A stretch of 64,000 nt of DNA from Altimarinus sp041659565 (GCA_041659565.1 JBAZXZ010000006.1:43324-107323), one strand, 5' to 3'. Positions 1 to 11,593 are shown, numbered from the stretch's first letter. Notes: generated by a model not told the origin, from the letters alone. Made by a program: numbers and translations.

Positions 1-1747
1 TCCAATAAATAATGATTTGAATTTGTTAGTTTGAGAGAATTGAGTATGAAAATCAACAGTATTTGAAGCAATAAGAATACTATTGGATAGTAATTTATCA
101 TTAAGAGATTATTTCACTGATGAAGATTTTAATATTCCTGAAAATCCAATTTCGTTAGAAATAGATATTACATTTGATATAAGTTTCAAAAATTTAGTAG
201 ATATTTCAGATTATCTTTTTGATATAGATGAAGAAAATATTTATGTGAGATTATGATTTATTATTCAAAAATACAAAAATTATTCTGATATTTGAAATAA
301 AGAAGAAAATGAAAAATTAAAATCTTTTAATGAATGATTTTATTATTCAAGAATATCAATTCATGATATCCCACTAGAAATACCAAATAAAATCGAATTT
401 TTATATGAAAAATACAAAACTTCTTCTTTAAATCTTAAAAAAGTATTTAATATAATATATATAGATTGAAGTAGATCTTATAAGCATTTTTATGAACCAA
501 ATTCAGAATTTTCAAATCTTATAAAAGATGAAAAAAATCATTTAGAAACTATAGAGGTTTTAAAATCATGATTTGATACTGAAATTTTAACTTCACCTTG
601 ATTTGAGAATTTTTTTGCTGGTATAGTATGAAATATTAATGATGAAATTAAAAAAGTATCATTAGTAAATGATTATGAAATAAAATCTTCACTATCAATA
701 GAAACTCCTGATAATAAACTTCCTTTTAGAATATTAAAAAATCTTTTAAAAATTAACTTAGATTGACCTATCCCATTGGAAAAAAATAGTATTTGATGGC
801 AATATATTTATTTTACAATATTTACACTTTTTTCATTAAAAAATAATGATGATTGTTTTAATGTATTTTTAATGGAGGAGCCCGAGGCACATCTACACCC
901 TCAAATGCAAAGAAAGTTATTTAATTATATAAATAATAGAGAAAATTCTATCATTTATGTGTCAACACATTCACAAACTATTGTAAGAACTATAAAAGAT
1001 ATCAAAAAAACAAATTTAATACAAATAAATTCATCTAAAAGTTTACCATTAATAAGTGGTTTTGATTCTTTAAATGTTAATAAATTAAATACTTTTATTG
1101 ATATAAATAAAGCTGAGTTATTTTTTGCAAGATGAGTAATTTTTGTAGAGTGAATATCAGAAGAAATTTTATTACCAAAATTATTTGAAAAAAAGTTTTG
1201 ATATAAGATAGAGGATTATTGAATTAGTATTGTAAATATAAATTGAACGGATTTTATAGAATATGCTAATTTATGTAAACAATACAATATTCCTTTTGTT
1301 ATAATAACTGATAAAGATCTAATTAATGAATCTTGAATTATAAAAGAGGATTATTTTAGAAGAATTATATGATTATATTCAGAAATTCTATTTGTTGCTG
1401 ATATAGACACTTTTGAAATAGACTTATTACATTGAGATACTGAATGAAATAATAAAGTTTTTTTTGAAAATATATTTGAAAAAGAATTTTGAACTTGAAA
1501 ATTAGATAATTCAAAAGCTAATATGGATAGTATTTTAATATCTGATAAAAGCAACATAGCATATATAGATTTAAAAGAATCCTTTTTTAGTAATTATATT
1601 TCATCAAAAAATTGAATATCAAAATCTCAATTTGCTTATTATTGATATGAGTATTTATGAGATAATGGTATTAATATACCTAATTATATTAATAATGCTT
1701 TTGAAAAAATTATTTCAATTTCCTTAAAAAAATGATTATGAATATAG
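1..1747 (+). CDS. gajA: Gabija GajA-like OLD-family ATPase/TOPRIM nuclease (5' partial)
   Basis: Open frame from base 2 with TGA read as Gly; probably only about 20 N-terminal residues lie outside the window. An ABC-type Walker A (GENGVGKST) sits at about nt 38-64. The Walker B/signature region near nt 863-910 reads LMEEPEAHLHPQMQRKL, typical of OLD-family ATPases. A C-terminal TOPRIM-like domain follows: FVEG with its conserved Glu near nt 1144, then VIITDKD near 1300. GajA is known as a sequence-specific DNA nicking endonuclease controlled by nucleotides. The next gene is a UvrD-like helicase whose start overlaps this stop, which is the Gabija arrangement. TAG stop at 1745-1747. Other OLD nucleases look similar, but the pairing makes Gabija the best call. 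Confidence 0.85.
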
Positions 1748-3489
1748 AAGATTTATTAGAAGATTTTAATGATTCTACTGATGATAACAAAAAAGATATT
1801 TTTGAAAAATTTACTAAGCTTGAATTATGATGAAAATCATTAAAAGTTGAAGCTTATCCATGAGCTTGAAAAACATATTTAATAACTAAAATGATAAAAT
1901 ATGTTGATTTTAAAAAAGAGTGATATGTTGTTCTTTCACATATGAACTCTTCTATTAGTACATTAGAATCAAAGTTAAAATGACTTAATGTTAGTAAACC
2001 TAAAGTACAAACTTTAGTATCATTTTTTATTTCATATTTTTTAGTTCCGCTATGATTTAAAATAAGCAATGAAAATTGATATTTATTTTCTAGCCATGAT
2101 TCAGAATTTATTGAAAGAAATTTTTATATAAAACCAAATGATTTAACTAGGAGATTACCTTGATTAAATGATAGTTTAAATAGATTTATTAATGATAATT
2201 TAAAAATTAATAAGGGATTTTGAGAATCTGATATATGAAGTAATCAAGAATGGTGATTTATAAAACATTTAATTTTATACTATTTAAACCAAGAAAAATA
2301 TTTAAAATATTTTTCTTCAAATTTAAAGTCAGATTGAATTAAATATATTTTCTTTGATGAATATCAAGATACAGATATAGAGTACATTGATATAGTAAAA
2401 AATATTATAAAAACTCAAAATTTTATTTTCTATATTACATGAGATATAAATCAAAGTATTTCTTATACTCAAGAAATTAACTTTAATGATATTTCAGATT
2501 TTTTAGATGAAATTGAGATAGAAATTCAAACTCAACCTAAAAGGTTTGTAAATAATAATGATATTTTTAATCTAATCAAAGAATTAAAAACTACTAATTT
2601 TTGAATTTCATGAAATATTTTTGATTTTAATGAATCAATATCTAAAATATCATTTGATTATAGTAAAATTAGTATTACAAATTTAAATCATAAAACTTTA
2701 AATCAAAGTGAAGAACAAAAATTTATTAATTATAAGTCAGAACTAATTAAAGATTTTCTACTTGCTAACAAAGAAATATTAGTTTGAAAAAATAATGTAA
2801 TATTAACGTTTGTGAATACGGACAAATGAATTTGAAAAGATATAATAACAAAAATACAATCTAATTTAATTGAATCAGAAGAAATAAATATTTTATGATG
2901 AGAAAAATTAATAATAGATTTTAGATTACCAAAATTTATTGAAAAATTAATTTTATTTATTCAAGACAAGAGTAATAGTTATTCAGAAGTTGAAAAAGAA
3001 TTAAAATATATTATAAAAACTAAAGACTTTAATTTTAATGAATTTTTAAAAAATATTATAAAAATAAGTAGTATTCAAACTATTAATGAATTGATTTTAC
3101 TCATGAAATCATTAATTTTACAAGAAAACTTAAAAACTAGTTATTTAGAAAATAATAAGTTTTTTGAGTTTTTAGATATTTTAGGAAAAACATTTTGAGA
3201 AAAAAATATTATTGATATAAATATTAATGAAAATAAGTTATATGATTTATTTAAAACTACACCTGCTGATAAAATAAATATTTCTATTAATACTATACAT
3301 TCATCAAAATGAAAAGAATATGATAATGTTATAATTTTGGAACTTTTAAATGCTGGATATACTAGAATATGGATAAATGAGGCAATAAATAATGAAATTT
3401 GAATAAGTAAATCAAAACAATATAGGAATATGTATTATGTATGATTAAGTAGAGCAAAAGAAAAAATTTTTACCTGTATAAATTTATAA
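1738..3489 (+). CDS. gajB: Gabija GajB-like UvrD/Rep-family helicase
   Basis: 583 residues, SF1A helicase. Walker A PGAGKT at residues 41-46 has both glycines encoded by TGA. Motif II reads FFDEYQDTD near residue 205; a late motif SSKGKEYDNVIILE and motif VI (YVGLSRAKEKIF) lie near the C terminus. In Gabija, GajB senses DNA ends and activates GajA. The start overlaps the end of gajA by 10 nt (an ATG at 1732 in the same frame is also possible), so the two are probably translationally coupled. It is longer than the roughly 490-residue GajB of Bacillus; the extra length seems to lie in the central 2B-like region. TAA stop at 3487. Confidence 0.85.
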
Positions 3490-3490
3490 T

Positions 3491-4048
3491 ATGAAAAATT
3501 TAATTCAAAAATTTAAAAATGCTTTTCAATATTCACATTATTGAAATAAGAAAAATTTTGAAAATAAAATCACTAAATTTTCAGAAGCTATTAAATATCA
3601 GAATGATATTCATATCAAAATAGTTTCTGATTTTAGAACTGCTCATATGAATATAATTGCTTGAATGATAGCTTTTTTATGATTTATAAATAAAGATCAG
3701 ATAGCAACTAATTTAGACTTGAAATATTGAATTATATCATTACTAATCTTCATTGCTGTTAGTATTATTTCAATATTATTTAGTTACTATTATGATTCTT
3801 ATGTTTTATGAACTAGAATTAGATATATGGATTGATATTTAAAAGATTTTATAAAAACTAAACAAGATATTGACACTTTTGATTTTACTAAAGAACAGGC
3901 TTTAGAAATAAATCAAAAGTTAAAAGAGTATAATCCACCAAGATATAAAATTGCATGAATTATTTTAGGTATATTTTATTTTTGTACTTGGTGAGTACTT
4001 TTAATATGATTGTTTTATGTAATAAAATTTTATATTTCTTTAGTTTAA
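3491..4048 (+). CDS. small membrane protein next to Gabija, unknown function
   Basis: 185 residues starting one base after the gajB stop, so probably co-transcribed. A charged N-terminal helix of about 45 residues precedes two adjacent hydrophobic segments (about residues 52-68 and 79-100), a soluble middle, and a third hydrophobic stretch at about 158-180. The layout recalls SLATT-type membrane effectors of conflict systems, but I see no diagnostic motif and do not claim membership. It may be a third component of the Gabija locus or belong to the next system. TGA codes Gly at several membrane positions. Confidence 0.65.
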
Positions 4049-4152
4049 AAATAACCTAAGCTAAGATATAAGTAAACTTTATAAGAAAAACTAATTCATT
4101 TCTTTAATATTTAAGATATTTATACTTATAGTATTTTTTAATTTTCAAAAAT

Positions 4153-5190
4153 ATGTATCAATTTAAAAATACAGAAAGAAATGCTTCAAAAGGTTCAGAC
4201 TTTGAAACAAAATCAATGTTATATTTAATTTGAAAAAGGTTAGATAGTAAAATTATAAATTGTATAACTTTTGATTGCTTTAATGATATTAGTTGAATAA
4301 ATGAATGATTTGATAATATATGGGATATTCAAGCAAAAAATGAACAAAGTTTAAATCCTAAAAAAATTTGAGAATACCTATACACCCTTTATAAAAATTA
4401 CAATTCATCTTTTCCATTTAGTGTATTTATATTTTTCTGTCCTAAATTGGAAGAAAAATATAAAATTGATAATTTAAAACTTTCATATTGAATAGATAAT
4501 GTGAAAGAAAATACTTTAGAAAGGATTAAAAATTGATTAATTGAGAAAATAATTAATATAGAAAAAATTGAGACTCCTGAAATAGATGATTTTCTTAGTG
4601 TTGTAACATTTGTAGAAGATAACCATTTAAGTGAAAATAATTATATAAAAGCAATAACCAGTTTTAAAAAAACTAATATTAAGTCAGATGATTTTTATGA
4701 TACTATTTTTAAAGAACTTAAATCAATACTTTTAGCAAAGAAAAATAATAATAATATTGAAAATGAAATAATTCACAATGTAAGAGATGTAATAAATTTT
4801 GATAGATATTTATATAAGAAAGATATAGAACAGCTTGTTATTAGTCGTATAATTTGAACTAATTTATTTAATTCAGACTTACCGTGATTATATATTCCAA
4901 AACCATTTTTACCTATAATTTCAAATATAAAAGATTTTGATGAAATTCAAGATTTAATTGAAAATTGTCAGTCTGATTTATCAAGAGCTATTTTTAATAA
5001 AAATAATAAAAAAAGTCTTTGGAATATAACAGAAAAAATAATTACTTATTTAAATAATAGATGAAGTAGAGAAGTTAATATTATTTATAATGATTTATTC
5101 AATAATTATAGGTTTATAAATAGTTATTTTTCTGTGAGTAGTATAAAATTTTTAATTTCCATAATAATTGAATGATATGATAATAATTAA
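4153..5190 (+). CDS. putative PD-(D/E)XK nuclease-like effector, ABC-3C-like system
   Basis: 345 residues. The N-terminal 90 residues carry an arrangement like a PD-(D/E)XK nuclease core: an early FET, then FDNIWDIQAKN at about residues 53-63, where the Asp and the Gln-x-Lys would be metal-binding and catalytic positions. The rest is mostly helical with no motif I recognise. The stop overlaps the start of the downstream SMC-like ATPase (ATG 5177), so the two are probably co-translated. A nuclease with a downstream SMC/Rad50-like ATPase matches the general plan of ABC-three-component conflict systems. The nuclease assignment is inference from a weak motif. Confidence 0.5.
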
Positions 5191-6787
5191 AAAAGTAGCT
5201 TTTTGAAATAGTAAAGAAGCATTTATAGAAGATAGATTTAAAGATTGAGTCAATATTATTTTTAGCAATGATAATAATAGATGAAAAACTTTAGTAATGC
5301 AATCTTTGATGTATTCTATATGAAATCAATGAATTTTTCCTAGTTGATTTAGAGTGGAGGATTTTTATTTTTATACAATTTTTTCAATTGATAATAATGA
5401 ATATTCTTTTTTAAGAAAATGAAATTCAATAATTATAAGTTTTAATGATAAGATTCATGAATTTAATAGTATAAGAGATTTTAAATATTATTTTAGTAAT
5501 AATATTTATAAATTACCAAATATTGTTAAAGATTGATCAGAAATGATTGTTGATTTAACAATGTTTTATGAAATTTTTTTCTTATGACAGGATGAAAGAA
5601 ATCCTACAAATATTATAGTTAAATGACTACATAATAAAGATGATTTTTTGAATATGCTATATTCTATAAAAAATTGTAGTACAGATTTATTATTAATTGA
5701 AGACAAAAATAGATTAAAAGATAATAAAAAAACGTTAGAACAAGAAATAAAAAATGAGAAAAAAAAGATTTTAATATTAAAAGAAAATCCATTTATCGCT
5801 TCATATGTTACTCAAACTTGAGATAATGATCAATTTATCTCTATATCAAAAACATTAAAAGAAATAAATGATAAAATTACTGATTTAAGAAAACAAAGAT
5901 TTAAAGAAGAGAATAGAAAAATAAATTTAGAAAATTTACTTACTGAATTAAGGTCTCTTAATAGGCAAATAAATGAATGAAATGTTATATGTTCAGATTG
6001 TTGAAGTAAAAATATTATTTATTCTAATAGTGAATTTAAATTTGATGTAACTAATGATTATGTAAAAAATAATATAATTGCTTCTATTCATGAAAATATT
6101 GATATTAAGGACTCTTTAATAAAAAAATATGGTGAAGATATATATTTAGAACAATTTAAAATAAAAAACATTTTAGATAAAGATATATCCCCAGATATAA
6201 AAAATTATATTCTTTTTGATAAAGAAATTAAAGATATAAAAGATGTTGATTTAGAAGTTGTAAAATTAAATCTATCATTAGATAAAATAAAAGAAGCTAT
6301 TAAAGATATAGATAATAAAAATTTTAATAACTCAAAGGATCAGAAAGAATTATTGAATAGTATAATAGATACTATGAAGAATTATTATGAAAAAATTGAT
6401 CCAAACTGAAAATTAGATATAGATGACTTATTTACTAAAAAATGAGTTACTTATTCTTGAAGCGAATCACAAGAGTATTATTTTTGTAGAATTATGTCTT
6501 TAAATAAAATATTATTACATAATTTTCCAATAATAATTGATAGTTTTAGAGAATGAGAAGTTTCAACTACAAAAGAAGATTTAATGATAGATGAATTTTT
6601 AAAAATTGATAATCAAGTAATATTAACCTCAACCTTAAAGGATGAAGAATTTAATTCTGATAAATATTATAAAAATAATTGAATTAATCCTATAGATTAT
6701 TCGAATGTTAATGATAGTAAAATATTAGATAAAAAATATGTTGATGAATTTATTAGTATTCTTAATAAATTTAATATAAAAATATAA
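5177..6787 (+). CDS. SMC/Rad50-like ABC ATPase with CxxC hinge
   Basis: 536 residues. The P-loop near residues 30-38 reads SNDNNRGKT, a degenerate Walker A without the first glycine but keeping GKT. It is followed by long charged helices (about 175-265 and 330-420) around a CSDC zinc-hook-like motif near residue 272. The signature-like stretch TYSGSESQEY and a Walker B of type FPIIIDSFRE (near residue 450) complete the ABC head. Rad50/SMC-like ATPases of this small size occur in defence systems. The start overlaps the upstream gene. The 3' end runs into a long inverted repeat (6806-6871). Confidence 0.7.
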
Positions 6788-6805
6788 TTATATTTTACTT
6801 ACTCC

Positions 6806-6871
6806 TGAATGAATTTAATATAAAAATAGCTAAGATTTTACTCTTAGCTATTTTTATATTAAATTCATTCA
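6806..6871. terminator. 30-bp perfect inverted repeat, bidirectional terminator
   Basis: Two 30-base arms pair perfectly around a 6-base loop (ttttac). It lies between the converging ATPase gene and the XRE gene. The right arm includes the last codons and stop of the XRE gene. A-rich and U-rich flanks suit intrinsic termination in both directions. Confidence 0.8.
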
Positions 6872-7060
6872 AAGTTCATCACTTATTTTTTTCAACTTTA
6901 AATAAGTTATATTAGTTTCACCTCTTTCAACCATACTAATATAACTTCTATCAATTCAAGTTTTTTCAGCTAAATAAGACTGGCTTATTTTGGCATCTTT
7001 TCTAGCTTCTTTTATTTTTTCTCAAAGTTCTATTAATAACTTTTTATCATCTTCATTCAT
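6854..7060 (-). CDS. XRE-family helix-turn-helix regulator
   Basis: 68 residues, one Cro/C1-type HTH domain. The core reads about ISQSYLAEKTGIDRSYISMVERG, with a helix-turn-helix at about residues 22-42 and the ERGxTN motif typical of the family. Such short proteins usually repress adjacent accessory genes. It converges on the ATPase gene and is divergent from the structured RNA at 7192-7410. TGA encodes Gly at three positions. Targets cannot be read from the sequence. Confidence 0.85.
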
Positions 7061-7145
7061 ATAGAAATATATTAAATATAATATGATGAATATATTCAGA
7101 AATAATAATAAATCAATATAACTTATATTATTCTGAATATATTCT

Positions 7146-7182
7146 ACAAAAAACTTTTGACTTTATAATAAAAATGATTAAA
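7146..7182 (+). promoter_or_regulatory. putative sigma-70 promoter of the structured RNA
   Basis: A TTGACT hexamer is followed after about 16 bases by a TAAATT-like -10 element, with an alternative tatata slightly further on. The start of the pseudoknotted RNA lies a few bases downstream. AT-rich background makes this tentative. Confidence 0.4.
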
Positions 7183-7191
7183 TTTATATAT

Positions 7192-7410
7192 GCCAAAGAA
7201 AAATAAACTGAAACTTTAATAAAAAAGCTTTTATTAAAATTAAACGAATGCATTGATGGGGTAATCAATATCACAACCTATCATGTCGTTTGTTTTTAAG
7301 CTTCATTTTAGTTTGTTTTTCTTTGGCGAGAGGTATTGATTATCCCTTTTATGTAAAGAAAAAACAAATAAAAGTGGATAATTAATTTTATCTACTTTTA
7401 TTTGTTTATT
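7192..7410 (+). ncRNA. unassigned structured RNA with long-range pseudoknot
   Basis: No open frame explains this interval. An 18-bp stem (7192-7209 with 7310-7327, one T·G pair) encloses a perfect 10-bp hairpin (7215-7224 with 7229-7238) and an inner stem (aaacga with tcgttt, then gatggg with cctatc). Bases about 7259-7270, inside the 18-bp stem, can pair with 7334-7345 outside it (12 pairs with one bulged base), forming a pseudoknot. A promoter-like element precedes it, and a terminator (7361-7408) follows. It lacks the tRNA-like ends of tmRNA and the signature motifs of SRP RNA or RNase P. A MITE with 18-bp terminal inverted repeats is an alternative. Confidence 0.5.
7361..7408 (+). terminator. 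intrinsic terminator after structured RNA
   Basis: Arms of about 20 bases (aaacaaataaaagtggataa and its complement) are followed by a T-rich run just before the next start codon. Confidence 0.7.
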
Positions 7411-7418
7411 TTTTATTT

Positions 7419-8294
7419 ATGAAAACTTTTTTGATAATCTGTAGTGTTCTATTAGGCTTTTGAATATTTTTGCCATTTATTTGAGATTCAAGTATATTTG
7501 AGATAGAAAAGCTAACTAGTAATTATGTGGATACAAGTCAAATTATAAAGTTCATGATTATGTTTCTTATCTCTAGTTGGTTTATAAGTATAGGTTATTC
7601 AAAAAAAATAAAATTTTCTATTATATGAATAATATGAACATTATTTTATTTATACATGTATTATAATATATTTGATTTTATATTAACATATAAAAATTAT
7701 GCTTCAAACTTATATGGAAATGATTCATGATTTAATTTTATACTTGGTGTTTTATCAGAATCATGAAAGCATATTTCTATTTGATTTTATGTTTTATTAA
7801 TTGGTTTTATATGAAATTCTATGGGTATCTTTTGAATAATTTATAGAACTTATATTTCACTTAATAATTTTTTTATTTTACAAACAAATCCAAATGCAAT
7901 TATCAGGGATGATTGAATAAGAATATATGATAAAATAAACAAAAATAAGAATCAAAACGAAATAAAAAATGAAGTTTTAAATATTCCTAAAATAAATCAA
8001 AAAAGTAAATCAAAATTATATTTATTTTTTATATGATGAAATATAATAAACCTGATTTGAACTTGAATAGCACTTATGTTTTTAATAAGTTCATTATGAA
8101 AATTATCTCCTTCATTTACACCAAATCAAGTAAAATGATTCATTTTATGAATGATTTTAACAACAATATTTTTAAATTTACATATTATAAATCACTACAT
8201 AAAAAGAGTAATTGAAGAAAAAATATTATTCAAATATTTTATTTGAATTTGAGTAGCTTATTTATTTATGTTTTATTTTATGATAAATGCATAA
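7419..8294 (+). CDS. polytopic membrane protein, unknown
   Basis: 291 residues with about seven to eight hydrophobic segments: one near residues 3-22, several between 45 and 145, and four between about 195 and 290. A charged cytoplasmic-looking loop sits near 150-190. No domain recognised. The start follows directly on a terminator T-run. It precedes a secreted protein (8319) by 24 bases, so the two probably form a transcription unit. TGA codons are frequent and fall in membrane segments where Gly is plausible. Confidence 0.65.
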
Positions 8295-8318
8295 TCTTAT
8301 TTTCTAATTTTAAATTTT

Positions 8319-9590
8319 ATGAAAAAAATAATAATATCTTTTATTTTAATTTTAGTATTACTGTTTAATGAAACCTATGCTATTAGTTTATTTCCTTATG
8401 AATATAAATCATATGATTGAACTTATTCAAATAAAAAAGAATGAGAATTACTTGAATTAAATTGATATATTACTCCTTTTTTTAAGCCTGATGATGCTTG
8501 ATGAATTAAATGATGATGATTTAAAATTAAAGATTCTCAATATTCATTATATTTAAACCAAAATTGAGTATATTGAATAAATTGAATCACAAAAGAAAAT
8601 ATAGGAAATATTTCAAATAATCCTTTGTGATTATATTATCAAAATAAATCAGATATAGAAAAACTATATAAAAATGATAATTTAAGCATTATTTCAAAAG
8701 GGCTTCCTATAATGTTAACAAAAGATATTTACAATTACTTACAAAATGTAAATATTGATGATTTGCATGAACTTATGTATTGATATTATGATATTCAAAA
8801 TATTGAAGTTCCTACTGTAAAACTAAAATGAAAAATAAAAGACTTTAAAACTGAATGAGATATAGAATTGTGTGAATGAGTCCCTTGTTCTATAATATTA
8901 GAACCTTATAAACAAGATTTTATTCAATCATGGAAAGATGATAAAAAAATGTCAAAAGAGGAATTTGTAAATACTTTTAATTCTATATGGAAAGATTGAG
9001 AAAAATATCATTATAATATCAATACAAAAATATTTATTGCAGAAGAAATAATAATTAATTGAAAAAACATCTTAGATATTCCCAAAGAAAATAACATAAT
9101 AACTACCGATAATAGTTATGAGACTATAAGAAAAAATAATATATGAAAATTAAAAGAAAATGAAATTAAAGTTTTAAATAAGCTAGTTATAGCTTTTAGA
9201 CAAAGTTTTTCAAAGTGAAAATGAGTTCAGATTGAAACTTTAATGAAAAAATTAAAAGAATCTACTAATAAAGATTATAAAAAAATAAACGATATAATTG
9301 AAAAATATAAATGACTATCTGATTCTGATATTATTGCTCAAAATCCATCCTTAACTAAATTGAGAGAAAACTGGAGATTAAAAAACACTTATTATACCAT
9401 TTTACTACCTGTTTTAAACGAATGATTAGAAGCAGAAAGAAAAAAAATAGAAGAAAATAGAATTTTAGAGTTAAAAAAAATATTAGATGAATTAAAAGAA
9501 ACTTGGGGTGAAGATTTAATTATAGAATTATTTTGAAGAGAAATATTTTTAAATCTTTTTATTGGATGACAAAATTTAGAAGATAAATAA
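8319..9590 (+). CDS. exported protein with helical C terminus, unknown
   Basis: 423 residues. The N terminus is a signal peptide (MKKIIISFILILVLL, then NETYA-type cleavage near residue 22). The first half looks beta-rich with aromatic and Gly residues (a Gly-rich stretch near residues 60-70). From about residue 290 it is charged and alpha-helical, with a coiled-coil tendency near 370-400. Only two cysteines (VELCEG-VPCS type region, about residue 190), perhaps a disulfide. No family recognised. It follows the membrane protein closely and is closed by a strong terminator at 9617. Confidence 0.6.
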
Positions 9591-9616
9591 TTCAGTCTAC
9601 AAAATATTTTTTGAAA

Positions 9617-9667
9617 AAAAACAAAATTAAGTATTATACAAAAAATAATACTTAATTTTTTGTTTTA
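9617..9667 (+). terminator. intrinsic terminator
   Basis: Inverted repeat with arms aaattaagtatta and its complement, extended by aaac/gttt, with a T-rich 3' arm. The start codon of the next gene lies at its end. Confidence 0.75.
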
Positions 9668-10443
9668 TGGAATTCTTAGCAATGTATATTTTACCCGCTC
9701 AAAAGAAAAGTCTTGATCTTTTTCAAAAAACAAGCTATTACTTTTTTTGACTCACAAGTACAACAAAAATTGATTTTGATAAAATGAATAAATCGGTTTA
9801 TTTATGACTATGATATGAATATGAGTTAAAAGATTCTGAGGATGAATACATTAAAGTTATGAAATGATGAGAAATTATAGAAATTTGAAATTTTGAAATA
9901 GATTTAAATTGAAAAATAGTATGAGATTCCCCTAATAAAATCGAGTTACAATCAGCATTTGAAAAACATTTTTCTCATCTTCATAAATTTGAAAATTGAG
10001 ATATTAAAACAGAACTCCCAAATAAAATTGAATTTATAAAAGTAAAAGATATTTTTGATATTCATGAAAAAATCTTATATCCATCAAAACAATTTATTTG
10101 ATTTCCTCTTTTAGATAAGTGATTTTATAAAAATCATGTTTATTGAATTAATATTTTTAAAATAAATAATTGCCTTTTCTTAATTAATGAAGATAAGCTA
10201 GAATTAGAAAATCAAAAAATAGTAAAATTATGAAATAACTGAATCTATTGAAAAATATTGGAATTATTATGCAAATCTGATAATTTTGAGTTTAGTTTAG
10301 AAAAATATAAAGAGTTGGAAAAAATGCTTCCTAAATGAAAGATTGATATTAATAAAAATACTGTCAAATGATTTAATGATAAGTTGTCAAAATATTTATG
10401 ATTTAAACTAAAATATGATGATTATAAATTTAAAAAACATTAA
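9667..10443 (+). CDS. hypothetical soluble protein
   Basis: 258 residues, no signal peptide and no membrane segment. It is charged and mixed alpha/beta; a small beta-rich N-terminal part (residues 25-90) is followed by a Lys-rich helical C terminus (about 195-258). No motif I recognise. It is a single-gene unit between two terminators. The frame is kept open by more than 20 in-frame TGA codons at plausible Gly positions, which supports it as real. Confidence 0.55.
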
Positions 10444-10495
10444 TTAATTGTATAAAGCTAAAAAGTACGATAAAAAGCGATAGCATAAACAAAAT

Positions 10496-10532
10496 AAAAA
10501 AGACTAATTATTCAAGATAATTAGTCTTTTTT
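10496..10532 (+). terminator. intrinsic terminator
   Basis: Stem gactaattat / ataattagtc with a 5-base loop, flanked by an A-run and a T-run, so it can work in either direction. Confidence 0.8.
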
Positions 10533-10683
10533 ATCGTTTCTAAAAATTGTTTTAATGAGAATCTTAATTAATATAAATAGTGCACAGTTCGAACAAGTTG
10601 CATGAATTTATTTTTGAAAAGATTATAACTATTAAATAGATATCAATTTAATTAATAATCTTTTCAATAACCTACATTAAATT

Positions 10684-11049
10684 ATGTTTACAAAAGAAAC
10701 AGCTGAAAGCTTCTGTTCACAAATATTAGAATGTTGAATTCTTGATGTGAGATTTGCAATTGATTTATACAATATCAATGATATTGATCTTGATTATGAT
10801 GAATTAAAAAGCAATTTCTGAGAAGTTAACATTAATACTGTAATATATGATGGAATCTATAAAACAGCAGAAAAGTTTATTGATGAAAATGAAACTGTAA
10901 TAAAAAAAATCTTAAATATTTGAGACCTAGATGAGTATAGAAGCTATAATGATCTTTATGAAATTTTTACAAACTTCATAGATTCTCATTTACGGTTCAA
11001 AGATGAAAGGATCCAAAATTTATTTGAACAATCTAGATATGAAGTGTAA
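10684..11049 (+). CDS. hypothetical small acidic protein
   Basis: 121 residues, acidic and predicted mostly helical, with no signal peptide. No recognisable motif. First of a co-directional series (10684, 11096, 11594) leading to the FtsK-like translocase. The interval before it (10444-10683) holds a terminator and a weak inverted repeat around 10616-10670 but no convincing gene. Confidence 0.55.
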
Positions 11050-11095
11050 CACACTTCATATCTCAAAAATAATTTATATTTTAAAAAAAGTATCT

Positions 11096-11503
11096 ATGAA
11101 AATTGACATAAATAATATGGTAAATGACTTGTGACATGCAGCTCTTAATGGGTTTAATTTTTCAGAAAATATACGCAAGAGCGATAAAGAGCCTCAATAT
11201 GATGTTTATATTAACGAAATAAACGAAAATGTTCAGCTAGAAGTAATCGTTGAAACTTTATGGGGAAGATGAATGTTACTTGAAAATAACCCTAAAACAG
11301 TAATTAAATTACATATAGTAATTGGAGAACAGAAATTAGGATACGCAAAAGAATTGAGAATAAAATATGAGGATTTTCATAGTAAAAATCTCACTAAAAT
11401 TCCTGAATTCAAAACATTTTTTGAAACTTTTAAAGAAAATATTCGTCTCTTTAATTGAGATGTTTTAAAAATCAACCCAAAATGAGAAAATGAGAAAATA
11501 TAA
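11096..11503 (+). CDS. hypothetical small protein
   Basis: 135 residues, soluble, alternating strands and helices, with a charged C terminus (KINPKGENEKI). No recognised domain. It sits 46 bases after the preceding gene and 90 before the FtsK-like gene, so the three may share a transcript. TGA replaces Gly at four places. Confidence 0.55.
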
Positions 11504-11593
11504 ACTTTAATAATTTTCTAGAAATAGAATAACTTTTCTAAAAAGTTATAGGAAACCTTCTTATAACTCTTCATTATTCCATAATAAAAAAAT

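Noticed and set aside
872..1135. Short stand-alone ORF in the GajA region
   Set aside because: It is only the piece of gajA between two TGA codons; with TGA as Gly it is part of 1-1747.
7192..7410. tmRNA, 6S RNA, RNase P or SRP RNA as identity of the structured RNA
   Set aside because: No tRNA-like ends, no tag reading frame, no conserved SRP or RNase P core bases; the helices do not follow those folds.
10555..10635. 26-codon frame upstream of the 10684 gene
   Set aside because: Too short, no ribosome-binding site and no recognisable product; lies in a region with a weak inverted repeat.
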